Made by a program: the position numbers and the translations under genes. 55,450 nucleotides of DNA from an uncultured Sutterellaceae bacterium (lineage in GTDB: Bacteria > Pseudomonadota > Gammaproteobacteria > Burkholderiales > Burkholderiaceae_F), in NCBI GenBank assembly GCA_902797695.1, contig CADBTW010000012.1, forward strand, positions 1 to 55,450, written 5' to 3'. The notes beneath the pieces are model-generated. The model worked only from the letters and a program-made list of their open reading frames with translations, did no database searches and had not been told where the DNA came from. Below are positions 51,824 to 55,450 of the stretch, piece after piece. Numbering within the stretch: the first letter of the stretch is position 1; each line of letters starts with the position of its first letter.

Positions 51824-53656
51824 TTAGGCCTTCTTTTCGGCAATTTCGCGCTTTTCCTCGAGCGCCTCCCATCTCGCGTAGCGCTCTTCGAGGATCCCCG
51901 GAAGGGCGTCGAGCCTTTCGCGGTTGGCCTTGATCTCGCTCACCGGCTTCTCGTGGTAGCCGGGAGAGGCCATGGCCTCGAGGAGCGACTGCTGCTCCGC
52001 CTCAAGCGCCTCGATCTCCTTCGGAAGTCCGGCGAGCTCCTTCTCTTCCTTATAGGAAAGCTTGACGCTCCGGGCCCGCTGCGGGCGGGGGGACTGGAGC
52101 CTTGGCGCCGGCTCGGCAGGCGCGGACTTTTCCTCGGGCTTCCGCCTGTACTTCAGCCAGTCAGAATAGCCGCCCACGTATTCGTGCCATTCGCCGTTCC
52201 CTTCCGCCGCGAGCACCTGCGTCACGGTGTTGTCGAGGAACCGCCTGTCGTGGGAAACAAGGATCAGCGTGCCGGAATAGTCTTCGAGCACCTGCTCGAG
52301 AAGCTCGAGGGAATCGATGTCAAGGTCGTTCGTCGGCTCGTCGAGGACAAGGAGGTTCGCGGGCAGCGCGAAGAGCCGCGCGAGGAGGAGCCTGTTCCGT
52401 TCGCCGCCCGAAAGCGCGGAAACCGGGGAATCAGCCCTGCGGGGCGAGAAGAGGAAGTCGTTCAGGTAGCTCTTCACGTGCTTCTTCACTCCGCCCACCT
52501 CGACCCACTCGCTTCCCGGGGCGATCGTGTCGGCTACCGTCTTATTGAGGTCAAGCTTCGCGCGGAGCTGGTCGAAATACGCGACGTGGAGGTTCGTGCC
52601 GAGGCGCACCGTGCCCGAATCGGGCTGAAGCTCTCCGAGGAGGATCTTGATCAGCGTGCTCTTCCCGGCGCCGTTCGGCCCGATGAGCCCGAGGCGGTCG
52701 CCCCGCATCAGGGTGAAGTCGAGGCCCCGGATGATGTTTTTCTCTCCGAAGGACTTCGAGACTCCCTTCAGTTCGGCCACGAGCTTTCCGCTCTTCTCTC
52801 CGGTGTCGATCGACATGTTCACGTGCCCGATCCGGTCCCTGCGGGCCTCGCGCTCCCGCCTCAGGCGTTCCAGCCGCCTGACGCGCCCTTCGTTCCGGGT
52901 GCGCCTCGCCTCGATCCCGCGCCGGATCCAGACCTCCTCCTGGGCCCAGAACTTGTCGAACTTCCGCCTCGTCGTCTCCTCGATCTTCAGCTCGTAGTCC
53001 TTGTGCCGCTCGTACTCGGCGAAATTCCCGGGGTAGGAGCGCAGGATGCCGCGGTCGAGCTCGACGATCCGGGTGGCGACCGAGTCGAGGAACGCCCGGT
53101 CGTGGGTGATCACGACGAGCGCCTTCGAATTCCGGCAGACGTCCCTGATCAGGTCCTCGAGGAGCGAGATCGTCGTGATGTCGAGGTGGTTTGTCGGTTC
53201 GTCGAGAAGAAGAAGGTCGGGTTCCTTCGCGAAGGCGAGCGCGATGGCGGCTTTCTTCCGTTCGCCGCCCGAAGCCGTTGCGGGGTCCGCGTCCGAGGCC
53301 ACCTTCAGCCTCTCGAGATAGGAGTCGAGCTTCGCCGCCTGCTGCCAGAAGCGCCGGTCGTCCGAACGGTCGAATCCGGACGCGGCGAGCAGGCTTTCGC
53401 GAAGGGTGGGAGCCAGGGGAAGCTCGGGCTCCTGGGGCAGGAGCACGACCTTCAGTCCGTCCTTCCTCTGGATCTCTCCGTCGTCAAGCTTCGTGCGCCC
53501 TGCGATTGTCTGGAGCAGGGAGCTTTTCCCCGTCCCGTTCCTGCCGATGAGGCCGATGCGCTCGCCCTCCTGTACCGAGAGCTCCGCGTTGTCGAGGAGC
53601 GGGCAGTCGCCATAGGCGAGGTATGCGTTTTTCAGCGTGAAGAGGGTGTTTGCCAT
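51824..53656 (-). CDS. uup: ABC-F family ATPase Uup-like
   Basis: The 610-residue cytoplasmic protein has two ABC ATPase domains and no membrane segments. Walker A motifs are GRNGTGKSS (about 38-46) and GPNGAGKST in the second half. Signature motifs are SGGERKKAA and LSGGERNRLLL, and Walker B is LLDEPTNHLD and VLDEPTNDLD. A linker and a C-terminal coiled coil rich in Lys/Glu (about 540-605) follow, as in Uup. ABC-F proteins act on ribosomes or DNA-related processes rather than transport. The ATG at 53656 has AGGAA in front. The gene is monocistronic or leads to the ligase gene. Confidence 0.88.
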   Translation of the reverse strand: MANTLFTLKNAYLAYGDCPLLDNAELSVQEGERIGLIGRNGTGKSSLLQTIAGRTKLDDGEIQRKDGLKVVLLPQEPELPLAPTLRESLLAASGFDRSDDRRFWQQAAKLDSYLERLKVASDADPATASGGERKKAAIALAFAKEPDLLLLDEPTNHLDITTISLLEDLIRDVCRNSKALVVITHDRAFLDSVATRIVELDRGILRSYPGNFAEYERHKDYELKIEETTRRKFDKFWAQEEVWIRRGIEARRTRNEGRVRRLERLRREREARRDRIGHVNMSIDTGEKSGKLVAELKGVSKSFGEKNIIRGLDFTLMRGDRLGLIGPNGAGKSTLIKILLGELQPDSGTVRLGTNLHVAYFDQLRAKLDLNKTVADTIAPGSEWVEVGGVKKHVKSYLNDFLFSPRRADSPVSALSGGERNRLLLARLFALPANLLVLDEPTNDLDIDSLELLEQVLEDYSGTLILVSHDRRFLDNTVTQVLAAEGNGEWHEYVGGYSDWLKYRRKPEEKSAPAEPAPRLQSPRPQRARSVKLSYKEEKELAGLPKEIEALEAEQQSLLEAMASPGYHEKPVSEIKANRERLDALPGILEERYARWEALEEKREIAEKKA

Positions 53657-53795
53657 GGGGTTCCTGAGGGATGGGCAGCTTTTTCCAAGTAACAGCCGCT
53701 AATTTTAGGTGCAATCGCCCGTGCAAATTCCCTTCGCCAGAGGCTAAAGTGTGAGGCGTTCCGGGTGTTTGTCTTTTTGTCTGAAGGTGGAAGGG

Positions 53796-54704
53796 ATGCA
53801 GGATTCGGTTGAGCGGTGGCGCGGAATGGAGTGGGTGAGGAACTCCGGTGTCGGGGAGCAGGAGTTTCCGAAGGGAGCCCTGTACATCGTCGGGCTCCCC
53901 ATTGGAAACGCGGCCGACATCACGCTGCGCGCCCTCTGGGTCCTTGCGCTAGCGGACTGCGTCGCGGCCGAGGACACCCGGCAGACCCAGAAAATACTTT
54001 CCCGCTTCGGGATAGAGACGCACGAGATTTCGGTCCGCGAATTCAACGAGGTCACGGGGGCGCAGTCGATCATCGGGCGGCTCGCGGCAGGGGAGCGCGT
54101 GGCGCTCGTGACGGACGCGGGAACGCCTGGCGTCTCCGATCCCGGGGCGCTGGTCTCGCGGATCGTGCTTGACGCGGGATTCCGCGTGATCCCGGTTCCG
54201 GGGGCGAGCGCCGTCGTGACCGCCCTTTCCGCGGCGGGCCTTTCGGCGGGCACGTTCACCTTTGTCGGCTTCGTGGGTCCCCAGGCGAAAGCGAGGAAGG
54301 AGGCGCTCGCCCGCTACGCGGCGCGGGGCGACGCGTTCGTGCTCTACGAGGCGCCCCATCGGATCAAGGCGCTCCTCAGGGACCTCGCCGCGGCGCTCGG
54401 CGCCGGGCGCCGCGTGGTCGTGGCACGCGAGGTGACGAAGCGGTTCGAGTCCTTCACGACCGTGCGGTCTGAGGACCTCGCCGCGTGGGCTGAGGCGCAT
54501 GAGCCGAGGGGCGAGTACGCGGTGCTGGTAGACGAGGCTGAGAAGAAGTCGGGGGAACTTGACGAGCAAACGGAAGCCTGGATGAAGGCGATCGCGGAAG
54601 AACTCCCCGCTTCGAGGACCGCGGCGATCGTCTCCCGCGTGACCGGAGTCGCGAGGGATGCGGCTTACGAGCGGCTGATGGCGCTCAAGGGCAGGGAGGA
54701 CTAG
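53796..54704 (+). CDS. rsmI: 16S rRNA 2'-O-methyltransferase RsmI
   Basis: The 302-residue enzyme methylates the 2'-hydroxyl of C1402 in 16S rRNA. The tetrapyrrole-methylase fold is shown by LYIVGLPIGNAADITLRAL near residues 29-47, AAEDTRQTQKIL, VTDAGTPGVSDPG, and VPGASAVVTAL, with YEAPHRIKALL and VAREVTKRFE further on. The ATG at 53796 (GAAGGTGGAAGG upstream) is preferred to GTG 53751. E. coli RsmI is 286 residues. It is divergent from uup (about 140-bp gap) and convergent with the CBS gene. Confidence 0.95.
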   Translation: MQDSVERWRGMEWVRNSGVGEQEFPKGALYIVGLPIGNAADITLRALWVLALADCVAAEDTRQTQKILSRFGIETHEISVREFNEVTGAQSIIGRLAAGERVALVTDAGTPGVSDPGALVSRIVLDAGFRVIPVPGASAVVTALSAAGLSAGTFTFVGFVGPQAKARKEALARYAARGDAFVLYEAPHRIKALLRDLAAALGAGRRVVVAREVTKRFESFTTVRSEDLAAWAEAHEPRGEYAVLVDEAEKKSGELDEQTEAWMKAIAEELPASRTAAIVSRVTGVARDAAYERLMALKGRED

Positions 54705-54706
54705 GG

Positions 54707-54741
54707 AAAGAAAAAACCGGATCGGCGGCTGCCGTCCGGTT
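54707..54741 (-). terminator. Intrinsic terminator for the CBS gene
   Basis: Read on the minus strand, AACCGGA (54741 to 54735) pairs with TCCGGTT (54721 to 54715), and a GGC/GCC pairing lies inside. It is followed by a T-run (54716 to 54707 with one C). The element starts right after the rsmI stop at 54704, so it may also end rsmI. Confidence 0.75.
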
Positions 54742-54753
54742 CGTCCCGGGCTC

Positions 54754-55209
54754 CTAGGGGCGGAGCTCGATCTCTCGGGTCTTGGAGGACTTGATGTCCC
54801 GCACGAGGCTGTCAAGCATCACGGCGAGTTCCTCCAGCATGTTCGAATTCGTGATCACCCCGACGAGAAGCCCGCTCTCGTCCACTACCGGAAGGCGCCT
54901 GATCCCGAATTCGCGCATCTTCGCAAGCGCGTCCACCAGATCGTCGTCAGACTTCGCCGTGACCACTGGGCTCGTCATCACGTCGGCGACGGAAGTCGCG
55001 AGCGGATCTCGGCCCATGGCCGTCACTTCTATCGTGATGTCGCGGTCCGTGATCACTCCGATCGGCTTGTTGTCGCTGTCCGTCACGACAAGGCTGCCGA
55101 CGTGGCGGCGCCGCATCGCGAGGGCGCAGTCCCTGATGGAGGTGGGGGCGGAAATGCATTCAACGTGACGAACCGCGAGGTCAATCACTTTCATGGAACG
55201 GGCGCGCAT
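54754..55209 (-). CDS. CBS-domain pair protein
   Basis: The 151-residue cytoplasmic protein consists almost entirely of two CBS domains. The first spans about residues 10-65 (VGSLVVTDSDNKPIGVITDRDI) and the second 77-130 (DVMTSPVVTAKSDDDLVDALAKM, GIRRLPVVDESGLLVGVITNSNM). CBS pairs bind adenosine nucleotides or SAM and regulate partner proteins; the partner is unknown. ATG 55209 is shown; ATG 55194 (MKVIDL) fits homologues equally well, and neither has a good ribosome binding site. It is convergent with rsmI. Confidence 0.85.
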   Translation of the reverse strand: MRARSMKVIDLAVRHVECISAPTSIRDCALAMRRRHVGSLVVTDSDNKPIGVITDRDITIEVTAMGRDPLATSVADVMTSPVVTAKSDDDLVDALAKMREFGIRRLPVVDESGLLVGVITNSNMLEELAVMLDSLVRDIKSSKTREIELRP

Positions 55210-55450
55210 GGGGTCGAAGTGCCTTTTTTCAGCTTTGCCGCAGCCGGAATTGGCCTGGGCGCGGGTCCGGTCGCCCGCGGTAAGGCAGGCATAAGGCGAG
55301 GCCGGGCCCTCTTCCGGAGGATTCTAGCATTCGCCTGTCGGGGCAATCCCGGCACCGGCCGGCGCGGTTCATCACGGTTTAGTGGGAAAGTAGGTATCCA
55401 GCTGTTCGTAGGCGCTCCAAACCCTAGTTTTTAAGAAAGCAATCCCAGGA
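55210..55450. other. Right-end non-coding stretch
   Basis: These 241 bases upstream of the CBS gene contain no convincing gene and no RNA gene that I can recognise. The promoter of the CBS gene should be here. The last bases are AT-richer (CTAGTTTTTAAG near 55424-55435). Confidence 0.4.

Noticed and set aside
51953..53692. Plus-strand open frame of 579 codons opposite uup
   Set aside because: It is antisense shadow of a gene with two full sets of ABC motifs.

Overview
The window is 55 kb of chromosome from a Gram-negative bacterium, most likely a betaproteobacterium of the order Burkholderiales. The main signs are the mreB-mreC-mreD-mrdA-rodA cluster divergent from gatCAB, the fmt-rsmB-DUF4390-ntrY/regulator operon, a DUF3683-type giant FAD/iron-sulfur dehydrogenase and a DUF1840 gene. 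A menA gene for menaquinone, with high GC, would fit the family Sutterellaceae, but that placement is an inference. Almost everything visible is core housekeeping. No insertion sequence, prophage, CRISPR array, rRNA or tRNA was recognised.

Layout. 1-3.2 kb: lower-GC end with two strong hairpins, a cytosolic 5'-nucleotidase, a 0.5 kb AT-rich gap carrying DnaA-box-like motifs, a divergent Crp-family regulator and a DolP-like BON lipoprotein. 3.2-9.6 kb: menA and ybeD, birA with a coupled 57-residue protein, and the DUF3683 dehydrogenase. 9.8-13.1 kb: ilvA, then an M20 peptidase with a coupled small acidic protein. 13.2-19.7 kb: rlpA, rodA, mrdA, mreD, mreC and mreB, the elongation and wall-remodelling block on the minus strand. 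20.0-23.2 kb: gatC, gatA, gatB. 23.4-27.4 kb: pyrE, rsuA, ampG, a UPF0149 gene and a DUF1840 gene. 27.4-33.2 kb: minus-strand operon fmt, rsmB, DUF4390, ntrY-like kinase, receiver-Fis regulator. 33.3-38.5 kb: alpha/beta hydrolase, def, a diverged dprA and topB. 38.7-42.2 kb: polar amino acid ABC importer genes (binding protein and two permeases, no ATPase). 42.2-48.3 kb: DUF1857 gene, tex, uraA, prfC. 48.4-55.2 kb: HemN-like radical SAM protein, acyl-CoA ligase, uup, rsmI and a two-CBS protein.

The genes fall into a few working groups. One builds the rod-shaped wall and recycles it (MreBCD, PBP2, RodA, RlpA, AmpG). One serves translation (GatCAB, Fmt, Def, RsmB, RsmI, RsuA, PrfC, Uup). One handles nucleotide supply (PyrE, UraA, 5'-nucleotidase). 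One covers redox and amino acid metabolism (MenA, DUF3683 dehydrogenase, IlvA, the amino acid importer). Genes are tightly packed, with many ATGA or GTGA start-stop overlaps.

The most unusual observations are the AT-rich, DnaA-box-bearing gap at about 1.17-1.6 kb (a candidate replication origin or DnaA-controlled region); the dominance of TAG as stop codon (26 of 46 annotated genes, 20 of them inside CTAG), with three convergent pairs sharing one CTAG; a DprA lacking recognisable core motifs; and a split def/fmt pair with no smg between dprA and topB. I saw no clear undescribed multigene defence or metabolic system.
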